A DNA stretch of 64,000 nucleotides, taken from Rhizopus arrhizus. Lineage: Eukaryota > Mucoromycota > Mucoromycetes > Mucorales > Rhizopodaceae. Shown here piece by piece: positions 22,517 through 33,430 of the stretch. Positions within the stretch are counted from its first letter, which is position 1. The number at the start of each line of letters is the position of its first letter. Below the pieces are notes generated by a model. It worked only from the letters and a program-made list of their open reading frames with translations, had not been told where the DNA came from and searched no databases. The stretch lies in the NCBI GenBank assembly GCA_024220505.1, contig JAKZZE010000018.1, forward strand, positions 682,001-746,000, written 5' to 3'. Position numbers and translations under genes: made by a program.

Positions 22517-23763
22517 TCAATCCAAATTCCATACATTATCACGTACAAATTCTGCTATGGCTTCAAAAAAACCATTCTATCATGTATAGGTGAGTACCTT
22601 TTATCAATACGAACTACAAAGTATTTTTACCTGCATACAAGTATCATTGTGTGTACCATTTTCAAAATCTCTCCAAACCTTGACACCACTTGTCTGACAA
22701 ATGTTGTATAGTTTTGCCATATGTCCCGGTGGAACCAATTCATCTTTTAAACTCGATAAGAACAATATTGGGACATGATGCACATATTTAATCGTTTTAT
22801 ATGATTTCCATGTTTGATGTACTAAATACACTAAATGCCTTAAAGCAGGGAATATATGTGGTACTAACAAAGGCTACTCATAAATTAGTAATCATTTACC
22901 GTCAATTCCATTAAATTTACCACACTTAGGAATGTATTCTCAATGATTAATGCGTCAAATTGCTCTTCATTTCTTGAGACTAAACTAATAGCCACCGATC
23001 CACCTAATGATTGTCCATAGGCAATCAATTTTGTATGCTTTAGTATCGGATGTTGTTTGATATATGCTAATACAGTCTATCATAGTTTGTTATTATATAA
23101 ACCCTTCATTTTTTATTATTCTATTTTACCTGTGCATCAATTTTTAATCCTTTTTCTGTTGGTTTTCCTTCACTCAATCCATATCTAACAAATACTAAGT
23201 ATTTCATCCTTTTCTTTTAATATTTTATCGAAATACTAACCCTCTATACGATAACATCACTACATTATATCCCAATTTTTTATAAAATACTTGAGCAATT
23301 GGTAATCTATGCCCCTTTTTATATATAAATTAGTATTAGTATTATTATTATCATTATTACTTTACCATATTGCCTGTATGGGCCTATAGGACATTTTAAA
23401 AGTTAATACATTCATTCTATATAAACATATAAAATAATTTTACGTGAAAACAAACGACGGTAGGTGATTGTATTGCGACCTCTTCTCCTCTTTGAATCAT
23501 AACATAAGCTCTAATTCGATATCCATCCTCTGTCATTAATATAACTTCTTTATCTGGTAATCCATATTGTGAAGGTTTTGCTACCTAAACATAATTATTA
23601 ATAATGATGATTGATTAAAATACAATAAACTTACAACTGTTCTTGATCCTGTTGGAAACCCTGAAGCATATAATAAATCGCATTGATATGTGTATAATAA
23701 TATGGATAATGCTACTGTGACGGCAATTGCAAAATAGAATAAATATAATAAATAAATTAACAT
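22517..23763 (-). CDS. ABHD13/Bem46-type alpha/beta hydrolase
   Basis: Seven exons (23763-23635, 23584-23444, 23383-23366, 23314-23241, 23184-23130, 23076-22921, 22873-22631) plus a last exon 22576-22517 join in phase to 291 codons, the usual size of ABHD13/Bem46. An N-terminal membrane anchor (MLIYLLYLFYFAIAVTVALS) is followed by VVCFHAHTGNMGHRLPIAQV across an 18-nt micro-exon (oxyanion-hole region), then MLSYRGYGLSEGKPTEKG, the nucleophile elbow AYGQSLGGSVAI (Ser), ALIIENTFLS, LFLSSLKDELVPP (Asp), and ENGTHNDTCMQ (His). All triad residues are therefore present. S. pombe Bem46 is an ER/membrane protein linked to polarity; the enzymatic substrate is unknown. The intron ending before PLLVPHIF was placed at GTAAATTT, because a closer GT would give a 26-nt intron. 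Confidence 0.88.
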
Positions 23764-23790
23764 TTATTCTCTCTTGTAAAGAAGAAGCAG

Positions 23791-23833
<43 letters not shown>

Positions 23834-24466
23834 AAAAAAAAAAATAACCCCATCAATCACGTGTCAGCCCCACTCATTTGAAAACACACTTTTTCGTTGT
23901 TCCAATGGTGTGAGAATCCAAAACATTGCTTGTTTCACCCCATAAAAATACCTTGCCTTTCTCTCTTTCTCTTTTTACTTTCTTTGTACACTTTTTTTTT
24001 TTCCCATTTGTTTTTAGAGAAAAAAAAATCATTTCTTTGTAAAAATGGGCTGATATTGGATTTTTTTTTTTTTTTGAAATGTAATGCAGTGCGAGCTAAT
24101 TGAAATTTATATTGAAGATGAACCATCTTGAGTCGTCATGACAATAAACATTTTATGATTTTTTCATATATAAATAAAATATTTGAAAAGTTGATAAACA
24201 ATATTGTATTTTGTTGGTGTAGTTGGGGAGAAGGAACTGATTTGCTGTCGGAGTTGTGCCTTGGATCATAAAAAAAAATATGGTGTGGTTAGACAGCATG
24301 AATTGGCTTCTTTTTTTATGTTCTTGTACTATACGTTTAAACTAGATATTTTATTTACCGGCTTAAATGAGCATGCGGCGTTTCAAGACACCATAATTGC
24401 CCAAGCCAGATCAAATAAGATGTAAAAGAAGCTAAAAAAATCCCTTACGGGAGTAAGGGCAAAAAA
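23764..24466. other. Intergenic region with 41-A run
   Basis: It contains a poly-A run of 41 at about 23791-23831 just upstream of the ABHD13-like start, T-rich stretches, and a 73-codon frame at 24204-24425 (+) that includes ELICCRSCALDHKKKYGVVR. That frame has a coding look but no family I know. At the right end is the 7-bp hairpin described separately. Confidence 0.45.
24442..24459. repeat. Perfect hairpin at edge of accessory island
   Basis: CCCTTAC (24442-24448), GGGA loop, GTAAGGG (24453-24459), flanked by A-rich DNA on both sides. It lies at the left edge of the island that carries the decayed minus-strand gene and the Fanzor relic. Stem-loops of this size mark ends of IS605-type elements in bacteria, but no matching right-end structure was found, so its meaning is open. 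Confidence 0.4.
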
Positions 24467-24985
24467 AGAAAAAAAGAAAGTAAATGAGTAAGGAGGGAAA
24501 GAAGTGCCATAGACATCGGTATGAGGTTGGCTGATGACGTTGGCAGATCTTTTTATATGAAGTAGGTAATTAGGTTCATAAAGGATGGTACAAGCAGTTG
24601 GATAAGCTTGTTCGATATTTATTCACGGAGTCTATACGTAGTCAAGGATATGTCCTGTGAGGTACCTGTATGGTAGGGCAAGGTCATATGACGCTAAGTA
24701 TTCGAGGTCAATAAGACCAGAATGGACAAAGAAGTTGGCAACAGCACCGTAAATGGGAGTCCTAAATCGCCGGAGGGCGACACAGATTTATGGAGGAATG
24801 ATTTGCGAGCAAGTTGTACTTTACGGTCAATGTGTTCATTGACGAGAGCAGGGTCGCAAATGATTGATGGATCTAAAGGATCTAAATCGTCACGGGCTGT
24901 GATGTTGAGTTTGCACAATTGCAAACGAATCTCGGCTTCATAACCAATGTGAATAAGGAAACTAACTAAATTTCTATCTAAATAA
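24467..24985 (-). pseudogene. Decayed gene of unrecognised family
   Basis: On the minus strand two frames in succession have clear coding character. The first runs from about 24985 to 24750 (HYLDRNLVSFLIHIGYEAEI, LCKLNITARDDLDPLDPSII, CDPALVNEHIDRKVQLARKS, SPSGDLG). A shift of one base near 24750-24755 leads into YGAVANFFVHSGLIDLEYLA, SYDLALPYRYLTGHILDYV, two in-frame stops (TAG then TGA), and then ACTILYEPNYLLHIKRSANV and ISQPHTDVYGTSFPPYSF. The high density of coherent peptide across the break shows a former gene. I do not recognise the family. It runs antisense to, and just upstream of, the Fanzor start, so it may be the target or a partner of that element. Confidence 0.5.
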
Positions 24986-27052
24986 TGAATATCCTTGCTT
25001 CTGGTGATCGTATTTTATCCGTTAAATCATTCATCGATGGTATTGGTTGGAACGAGCAGTATCAAGAGCGATCAGGGGAGATCGTAAACATCATCCATGC
25101 TACTACAACGCATGCCTACCCCTTATCCAAATTCATATTTCTCTGCGCAATTCAAGATAATGCCAGATTTGATATCGCTTCTTACATTAACAAAGAGTTC
25201 CTTTCTGAGGTATGGTTATCCTTAATGAATTATCATTGTGGCCGTGTGGGTGAGGCAATAGCTCGGAGACGTATATTGATTGGTCAGTACATTTAAAGAT
25301 ATCTCGATTGTACTTCTTATATAAGGCCCGAACTCAATTATGCTCAGCAATCATCTTCAATAGAAGGATTGAAAATATATACTGCTTATACCAATAATAT
25401 TGGAGCTCATTTTGGCAATCACTTTCATCGTGGAATCAATACCTTACTACAAATTCGTCGAAGAAAAATAGACTTGATTAGACAAAGGCAATAAGAGGAT
25501 GTAAACAATGAAACAATCTCTAACGAGATATATGAACAAATCACACTTCCGACAAGACAATTCAAAGAAATTTTAGCTTCCAGAATTGTTGATCCATCTT
25601 CTATTGAGCTTTCTTTTCAAGATCCTATTTACATCCAAGCTTTGCAAAGACTAACATATATCTTGACTTGGTGTCCCATACAATACATATTCGAACAGAA
25701 CAATATTTGTTACGATTCCAAAGCTAACACATATGAACATATAATGGTCTTCTATTAGCTTGCCTGCTTATTTGAAGCTCTCAGATTACCTATTTTCAAT
25801 TGTTTTCCTCTTCGCAGAATCCGAATATCTGGCTATGCAACAATTGATAGTAAAATTCTCTGTCAAAATATTCTTGAACATCGGTGGACTAATGGCATCA
25901 ATAAAATGAACCTCTGGGCTGAGATAATTGATATGAATTCTGCAGCTTTGAAGCTACAGGAACATGGCGTGCTTCGATTTCGTGGAACAACCCAAACAGA
26001 TGATGTGGGCGTCACAATCCTTAAAAAAGACAGGATAGAAAACATTGATGTATTGGTCTTCAAAGTACTTTTGTAGAACCTGAGCCTCACATAACAGACC
26101 TTAATACACAACAATATGAAGAGATTACTGGTCGCTGTGTTACTATTGATCCGGGAAGACGAGGTCTTTTATACTGCGTACATGAAAATTCTACTGCTGA
26201 TGCACCATGCACATATAGATATACCAAACCTTGTCAAGATAAGATAAAAAAACAAAAAAGTATCGTCGCATCTGTGAAGCCGTTAAACCACAAGAAGTAC
26301 AAAATGCTGAAGCTACTCTTGTAAATTCTCAATCTTTGAACCTGCAAAATTTTGAAGAATATCTTAGAAACTATGCAATGGTTACTGAATTATTACAAAG
26401 ACATTATATTGAAACTACAACTAATCATTTGACTACTCATCCCTTGCATCGAAAATTGAATCTGTTCAAGTATATTAGAAGGCAGAAAGCTAACGAGGAT
26501 ATAATTGCCAAATTGAAAAGCAAGTTAGAAAACGATGTTGTTTTTGTTATGGGTATCTATTCCGCTCCAAATATCCGATATCAAGAGCCTGTGCGAAGTG
26601 TCGGGTTCAGAAGGCTGCTGAAGAAACATGGATTCTTGATGTGTTTGATTGATGAGTTTCGAACAAGTCAGTGCTGCCCTTCTTGTGAAAATCGTAGTCT
26701 GACAACCTTCAAGAGAATACCGAATGCACGACCATATCAAAGACAAAATAATCTTGAAGTTATTTGTCATGATTTACTTAGGTAATCAAATACTCTGATC
26801 AACCATTATCAAAATTGTTTGCTGACTTGTTTCTTTTTGTCTCTTAGATGTACAAATCAAAATTGCAAAGTGACTGTGCAAAACATTTCAGGCGTTGAAC
26901 GTTTATGGAATCGGGATTTGGCAGCATGTCTAAATATGATCCATATTATTCGTAACCTTCGCTTAAATGGTGAAATACTAGAGAGATTTCAACGTGCTGG
27001 GGTCGAAAGAAGAGGACCGATTAGAAGAAGATTTGAAGAGAATGAAGAATGA
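24985..27052 (+). pseudogene. Fanzor (eukaryotic TnpB-like RNA-guided nuclease), decayed
   Basis: The reading spans about 670 codons. The N-terminal part has EIVNIIHATTTHAYPLSKFI and FDIASYINKEFLSEVWLSL, typical of Fanzor N-domains. RuvC-I is ITGRCVTIDPGRRGLLYCV (Asp near 26148). The later region has IYSAPNIRYQEPVRSVGFRR then CLIDEFRTSQCCPSCE, where the Glu before RTS (near 26654) matches the relocated catalytic Glu described for Fanzors and CPSC starts the zinc ribbon. CTNQNC completes the ribbon across a 66-nt intron (26782-26847). RuvC-III is WNRDLAACLNM (Asp near 26914). In-frame stops at 25294, 25492 and 25756 and frame changes near 26050-26067 and 26250 indicate decay, though some could be unrecognised introns. 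Size suggests the Fanzor1 group. Confidence 0.85.
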
Positions 27053-27630
27053 ATAGTTTTACCTAGAACCCTGTAATTTCCAGCATAGTTATCGCTGTGT
27101 TACCCTAAATGCTTGAACTTAAATAACTTGGTATTTTGTTTATTAACGTTCAGTTGTTGCACCTTTTATTGAATCTAGGTTTCGAGTTATTAGTAAGTTT
27201 CATGTTATTGATATATTATCTATTTTCTACCTACTAATTTTTTTCTTTTATTATATTTACTCATTATTACTATTATTCTTATTCTATCTTTTGCACCGGT
27301 TTTTCTTCTACTTTTGCTCGCCTTTTTTTTTCATTTTATTTGCACGAATTTTTTTCTCAAAAGCATATCAATAATTTCGGAATAAAGAGTACACTGATCA
27401 CCAAATAGCAATTAGCAATACCATTTCTTTAATGCAGTATGTCAAAGCCTGATTTTAACTAAAAAATAATCAGTCAATTCGTTTCCTTTATAAAAGGGGG
27501 AAACTGACATAATTTATTGCGTAAACGTGCTTTTGGAATACACATTGCTTATAAATTAAAATCCCGAACACTGTTTGCCTTTTCTTTTTTCTTTTTTTTT
27601 ATTCCCTTTTTTTATTCTTTTTTCAATTTA
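27053..27630. other. Intergenic region, Fanzor right flank
   Basis: The 3' side of a Fanzor gene is where a guide RNA (omega RNA) would be expected. I see a G/T-rich start (27053-27120), then A/T-rich DNA, but no clear end repeat. At 27487-27495 CTTTATAAAAG is a TATA box candidate for the mini-verprolin gene. Confidence 0.4.
27487..27496 (+). promoter_or_regulatory. TATA box of verprolin-like gene
   Basis: TTATAAAAGG about 140 bp before the ATG at 27631. The distance allows a 5' leader typical of this genome. Confidence 0.4.
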
Positions 27631-28003
27631 ATGTCACTACCAAGGAAACCACCTCCACCTCCACCACCAAGTAAAAGAGTATCTACATTATCTCACACTA
27701 ATTACAACAGTGATGCGTCTCCATTAAATCGACTATCTACTATACCGGTTCAACCTTCTTTTCATTCTTTAAATATAGACATACCAGAACCACCTCAAAC
27801 AGAGGCAGGCAGATGGACCTTTCATTCACAAAGAGAGTTTCCTTCTCCTCCTTTGTTTGAAAAGAAGCTGAGAAGATATCCTACGGGCGCTGAAACTGGC
27901 TGTTGTAAGTCATCATAATTTGCAATATATGTATATGTAAACACTCATTATTTTCTTGGTAGCTATTCCTATTGATCTTTCACATCTTCAACCTTATCAA
28001 TAA
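27631..28003 (+). CDS. Verprolin/WIP-like mini-protein, 104 aa
   Basis: Two exons (27631-27904, 27963-28003) give 104 codons. The N-terminus is MSLPRKPPPPPPPSKR, a profilin/SH3-type polyproline. The C-terminal 45 residues read GRWTFHSQREFPSPPLFEKK, LRRYPTGAETGC and SIPIDLSHLQPYQ. This matches the WASP-binding tail of WIP/verprolin, in which an F-H segment, a D/E-L/F-P-x-P-x-x-Y/F segment and a Y-P-S/T segment wrap the WH1 domain. Known verprolins are several hundred residues long with WH2 actin-binding motifs; none is visible here. By inference it would bind Las17/WASP WH1 without binding actin. The upstream ATG-less extension in the same frame is unlikely to be used. Confidence 0.65.
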
Positions 28004-28131
28004 ATAATCGTATTTGTATAATAAAGAGCTTTCTTTTTTTTTATATATAAAACACATTGATGTAAATAAATAAAGGACAAATCATTTTCAAATAGCGCAA
28101 TACCCTTTTTTTTTTATTAAAACAATATAAA

Positions 28132-29714
28132 ATGGAGCACGTATTGAATTGGGACGAAGATAAAGTAACAAAGTGGATGACAACCATTGGTTACTCTATT
28201 TTTGAAAAACAATTTAAAGGTGAAAAAGGAAAATGAACTTGAAGTATACAACAAATGTAATAATATTTTTGTAAAAAGAACAAGGCATTACGGGTGATGT
28301 GCTTGTTCATCTTGATCATGAGTCTTTAAGAGATTTATCAGTTGCAACTGTTGGTCAAAGAATGGATTTATTAAAAAACATTTATCAACTGAAAATACAA
28401 CATAAGGTACCAGTTAATGAATGGGATTATATTCCACCAAGTAAAGTTTGAGCGGAAAAGATTGCAAACATTTAAGCTAATCTTATTTATTAGGTGTGCT
28501 TTATGAAACAGTAAAGTTATATAATTAATTTACTAAAACAAAAAACTTATAAATTGATTTAGGACTGGTTAGGACAAAATGGTATGGCGGATTATAGAAA
28601 GATTGAAGCAGCATTTCAGGAACGAGGTATTGTTTAGATACAAAGTGAAAATGAGATGTATAAAGATTTATAAATGATATTTAGATGCACGCATAAAAAG
28701 GTTAACAGAAGACATGGGAAGAATGACAAATGATATAAATTTATTAAAAGAAGAAGTAAATCAATTAAAGCAAAATAAAAAGGTAAAAGACAAGCATAAA
28801 AAGCTACTAGAAAGAAGTAGTAATCTTTATAACAAGGAAAATAAGACAATATCAACAAAGTCTCATAAACACAATCCTTTATCAAAGACAGACATAACAG
28901 AAGAGGTAAATTCACAAATGAAGGTCATACTTGATATCCAATGCTTACAATAAATAGAAAAAGCTAATAAATGATGGTGGAGCTATAAAAGTTTACGGCG
29001 ATAAAATATCCAAACTAGAACAAGAGATTGAATCATCAAAAAATGTTCGTTTATTATTAGATGATCCAGCATCAAAAGTTATTTCTTCTGCTTTAAAGAA
29101 ATACAATGTCGCTAGTGATTGGCAACAATATGCACTGTGGATTAAATATGGTACACCGGATAACATACAAGGTTAGTGTAATAACAAAAATAACAAGAAT
29201 AGCAAAAATAATAATAATACTCTTGATAGAAAGAGCACTTGGTTATGATGAAAGACCTTTAAGAATATCTCAAAAGCTAAAGGATGCTAAACAAAATCCA
29301 GTCTTTGTACTGAAAAATGTGAAAGATAATAAGCCATTTACACCCCCAACTAGTTATACCAACCCTAGAGCTCCTCCAGCTCATCATCAACAAGACACTA
29401 AATCATCAAAGACAAGCAATAACAACAACAACAATATAACCTCTGGAAGAGTTGGGTATGAAGTAGTTGTACCTGTCATATCTTCTTCTATTTCTTCACC
29501 TACTGCAAGTACACCAACTGTTACTCATCATAGCAACGGTAGCACATCTAGTCTTTCAACAAATAACAAGAAAAATAGTAATAGTGGCAGCAGTAGTAAT
29601 AACAACAATAGCAATAAATTAACAGCTACTACACCAACTATAGAATATAATAATGAATTAGGATTGGATAATGCTATAGTCAATGCTATTTTTACCATCA
29701 ACAACTCACCATAA
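28132..29714 (+). CDS. STE50: Ste50-type MAPK adaptor (SAM + RA domains)
   Basis: Seven exons (28132-28219, 28279-28440, 28494-28510, 28563-28626, 28685-28905, 28958-29171, 29230-29714) join in phase to 416 codons; exon 3 is only 17 nt. Residues 5-75 are a SAM domain (WDEDKVTKWMTTIGYSIFEK, GITGDVLVHLDHESLRDL). A coiled coil follows (RLTEDMGRMTNDINLLKEEV). A Ras-association domain begins at GGAIKVYGDKISKLEQEIES and includes VRLLLDDPASKVISSALKKY, WQQYALWIKYGTPDNIQERA and NPVFVLKNVKDNKPFTPP, matching Ste50. The tail is Ser/Asn-rich. Ste50 tethers the MAPKKK Ste11 to Cdc42/Ras-type GTPases in mating, filamentation and osmotic signalling. Confidence 0.88.
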
Positions 29715-29908
29715 ATAAAACATAAATACGTTGCATAAAAACAATCTGAGTTTTCTTTTTTTTTTTTTAAAAAAAAGAAAAAAAAAAAAAAAGTGGGAGC
29801 ACTCTCACACATAAATTTGATTTGTTCAATTTTTCATATGTTTTTTTTTTGTTTTTCTTTCTTTTACTTTTTTTTTTCCCTCCTTTACGAAAAATCTTGT
29901 AAAAAAAA

Positions 29909-32900
29909 ATGTCTTTTAATTATGATACAAGTACAGCAGCAGGAGCTGCACGCTCGGCTGATCGTAGCAAGCGTCGTTCTATGGCTGAACTTAAAAAGTT
30001 AGACGAGTTCGCATTGGTGAGAAAGAAGCAGAAGAGGCCAAACAATTATTAGGTAAATTACTAGCTTCAACTGATGAAGCAGAGAGAAAAGATTTGGCAG
30101 AGCAGTCTGCAGGTTTTGCCAATCATTATGGTGTCCGTGCGTTGAAAGGTGCTCATCTTTTTCCTGCTATCTCTACCGAGCTTTTTGCCAAAAAGGTTCG
30201 TACGCCTCAAGTCTTGGGTGCTCTTCAGTTGGCGCAAGAGCTAACGACGACCTCAAACGCCCTTTTGCGTGGCCAGCTTGAGCCTCACTTGATCACTCTC
30301 TTGACTCCTCTTTTGGACCTTCAGGCTGCAAAAGATAAGACCGTAGCTGAAAAATCGGGTGACTTGGCTCGCAGTATGGCCAAGGCCTTTAATCCTATTG
30401 CCGTACGTGAAATCATCACTTACTGTCTCGAAGGCCTCGAAAACTCCAAAAAATGGCAAACAAAGATGCTCTCACTCGAGTTAATTGAAACTTTGGCTCA
30501 GATTAATCCTATTCAACTCTTGGCCTGTTTACCCGTCATTATTCCTGTAGTATCTGACTGTATGTGGGATACTAAGGCTGAAGTTAAAAAGGCAGCTACT
30601 CAATGCATGGCAACTACTACTGCACTTTTAGACAACAAGGATATCGAACGTTTTATTCCTGCTGTGATTGAATGCATCAACAATCCAGAAAAAGTACCTG
30701 ATACCATTCATCAATTGGGTGCTACTACCTTTGTTCAAGAAGTTGATGCCGGTACACTTTCTCTCATGGTCCCTCTGCTTGGACGTGGTCTTCGTGAACG
30801 TCAGACACCCATCAAGCGTAAATCTGCATTAATTATTGACAATATGTGCAAGTTGGTCGATGATCCTGAAGTAGCTGCACCTTTCTTGCCTGTTCTTTTG
30901 CCTGCTTTGGAACACGTTCATGATGTCGTAGCCGATCCTGAATGTCGTGGTGTAGTCCAAAAGGCTGTTGAGACTTTGAAGCGCGTTGGTGGTAGTCACC
31001 CAGAGGAAATCATGACCAGTGACCAAAAGCGCGAAAAGGTCGAGGCCACCTTGGACAAGTTGATGCCTACCAAGCTCGAAGGTTTCTTTGCTCCTGTGCG
31101 CAAGTACATGATCCGACTCGCTCTTGCCTTGGTCCTCGCTCGTGATTTTGATCGTAATGCGTGGGCATCTTCTATTTCTCCTCACGCTGCTACTTGGTTA
31201 CTCGCCACTGGTCGTGAACACGAGGATGGAAGCGAAGAAACAGAAACCTCAGCTGAGAAATTAGCATTGGCTGCTTTGTCCTCTTGTGAAGAAGCAATTG
31301 CTCCTAAAGATGCTGATGAAGAGGAGCTTGAAGAAGGTGAAGAGCTCTGTAACTGTGAATTCTCTCTTGCTTATGGCGCCAAGATCTTACTCAACCGTAC
31401 TCATCTTCGTCTTATGCGTGGTCGTCGTTATGGTCTCTGCGGCGCTAATGGCTGTGGTAAATCAACCTTAATGCGTGCCATTGCTAATGAGCAAGTTGAA
31501 GGATTCCCTCCTCGCTCAGTTCTCAAGACAGTTTATGTGGAGCATGATATTGATGGCTCTGAGGCTGATACAGGTCTAGTAGATTTCATAGCAGCTTCGG
31601 AAGGTGTTGATTGCCAAGACAAGGCTGAAATTGCCCGTATTCTCAAGAACTATGGCTTTACAGACGAAATGGTACATCATCAAGCGATTGGTTCTCTCTC
31701 TGGTGGTTGGAAAATGAAGCTTGCTCTGGCTCGTGCTATGTTGATGAATGCTGACATTCTCTTATTGGATGAACCTACTAATCACTTGGATGTTGTTAAC
31801 GTTGCCTGGTTGGAAAACTATCTTCTTGGCCTGAAGACTGTGACCTCAATCATGGTCTCTCATGATTCTGGTTTCTTGGATCATGTCTGTACGGACATCA
31901 TTCACTATGAAGGTAACTACAAATTGAAACGATACAGAGGCAACCTTTCCGAATTCGTCAAGAAGGTCCCTCGTGCCGCTGCTTATTACTCCTTGGGTGC
32001 TGCTCAGACCGTGTTCCGGTTCCCTGAACCTGGTTATTTAGAAGGTATCAAAACCAAAGAACGTGCTATCTTGAAGATGAAGAATGTTGATTTCCAGTAT
32101 CCTGGTACATCTAAGAAGCAACTGATCGATATCTCTATGCAATGTTCTCTTGCCTCTCGTGTGGCTGTAATTGGTCCTAATGGTGCTGGTAAATCAACTT
32201 TGATCAAGTTGCTAACTGGTGAGATTGAATCTGATATTGGTACAGTCTGGAAGCATCCCAACTTACGTATTGCTTACGTCGCTCAACATGCTTTCCACCA
32301 CATCGAACAACACTTGGACAGCACTCCTAATGAATACATCCAATGGCGTTATGCTACTGGCGAAGATCGTGAAGAACTCGACAAAAATGATCGTATGCAT
32401 GGTGAAGCTAATAAAAAGGTTATGGAGCAAGTCTTTGTTATTGATGGTGAAAAGCGTGTTGTTGAGGAAATCGTGGGCCGTCGTAAGCTCAAGCAATCTT
32501 ATGAATATGAAGTTTCTTGGGTTGGCCGCTCTTCTGTTGACAACACCTGGATCTCTCGCCAAAAATTAGAAGACATGGGTTTCGGTAAGAAGATTGCTGA
32601 GGTTGATTCTGCTGAAGCTGCCAAGATGGGTCTCAATCGTCCCTTGACGGCCAAGGAAATTGAAAAACATCTTAATGAGGTTGGTCTTGAACCTGAGTTT
32701 GCTTCTCATTCTCACATCCGTGGTCTCTCTGGTGGACAAAAGGTCAAGCTTGTGATTGGTGCTGCCATGTGGAATAGACCCCATATGTTAGTCCTCGATG
32801 AGCCTACGAATTATTTAGATCGTGAATCCCTTGGTGCCTTGGCCACAGCCATTCGTGAATATGGTGGTGGTGTTGTGATTGTTACTCACAACCGTGAATT

Positions 32901-33162
32901 CTCTGAAGCTTTGTGTACTGAAGTATGGAAAGTGGATAACGGCCATTTGACTCCCTCTGGTCACAACTGGGTCTCTGGTAATGGCTCAACTGCTGTCAAG
33001 GAAGAAGAACAAGAAGATGTAGTTGATGCTCAAGGAAACACTATTAAAGCTACTCAAAAGAAGAAGAAGTTGACGTCTAAAGAACTCCGAAAGAAGAAGA
33101 AGGAACGTATGGAACGTCGTAAGCGTGGTGAAGAAGTCTTTACGTCAGACGAAGAGTTATAA
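29909..33162 (+). CDS. Translation elongation factor eEF3
   Basis: The main frame runs unbroken to 33162. HEAT repeats occupy the first about 330 residues (WDTKAEVKKAATQCMATTTA, RKSALIIDNMCKLVDDPEVA). ABC1 follows with RYGLCGANGCGKSTLMRAIA, LSGGWKMKLALARAML and LLLDEPTNHLD, then ABC2 with VAVIGPNGAGKSTLIKLLTG, a chromodomain-like insert (YEYEVSWVGRSSVDNTWISR), LSGGQKVKLVIGAAMW and VLDEPTNYLD, and a poly-basic ribosome-binding tail. eEF3 is a fungal ribosomal ATPase that helps E-site tRNA release. Codon use is strongly biased, as for a highly expressed gene. The ATG at 29909 (MSFNYDTSTAAGAARS) is in a different frame from the rest; see findings. If one base is restored near 29992-30000 the protein is 1084 aa. 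Confidence 0.9.
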
Positions 33163-33430
33163 AAAAGAGAGAAATATATTTGTTATCAATTCAATTAAAA
33201 AGAAATGGTTTATTCATTTTTCTTTTTGTAAATAAAAAGCAATACTCTCTCATTAATGATTCTAGTATTTTTTTTTTTCCTCTTGTCTTTAGATGTGTGT
33301 GTGATACTTGAAACGTGGCATATTTGGAGCCAAATGATTACTGATACAGCGATGAGATTTTGAATCCCGAATAAAATAAATTCTTCATTTTTCTCATCCT
33401 TTATCCTTCCTTCATCTTTCTATCATAAAT
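33163..33430. other. eEF3 3' flank and OPI3 promoter
   Basis: About 270 bp of A/T-rich spacer. It must hold the eEF3 3' UTR and the upstream region of the phospholipid methyltransferase gene. No distinct site is recognised. Confidence 0.4.

Noticed and set aside
22874..22899. 26-nt intron in the ABHD13-like gene
   Set aside because: Shorter than any credible intron here; using the upstream GTAAATTT donor gives 47 nt and a better match to the family.
24439..24460. Hairpin followed by T run read as a bacterial-type terminator on the minus strand
   Set aside because: The surrounding genes are eukaryotic with introns; rho-independent termination does not apply.
29528..29812. Minus-strand poly-Leu frame opposite the Ste50 tail
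   Set aside because: Antisense of Asn/Ser repeats; low complexity and no family.
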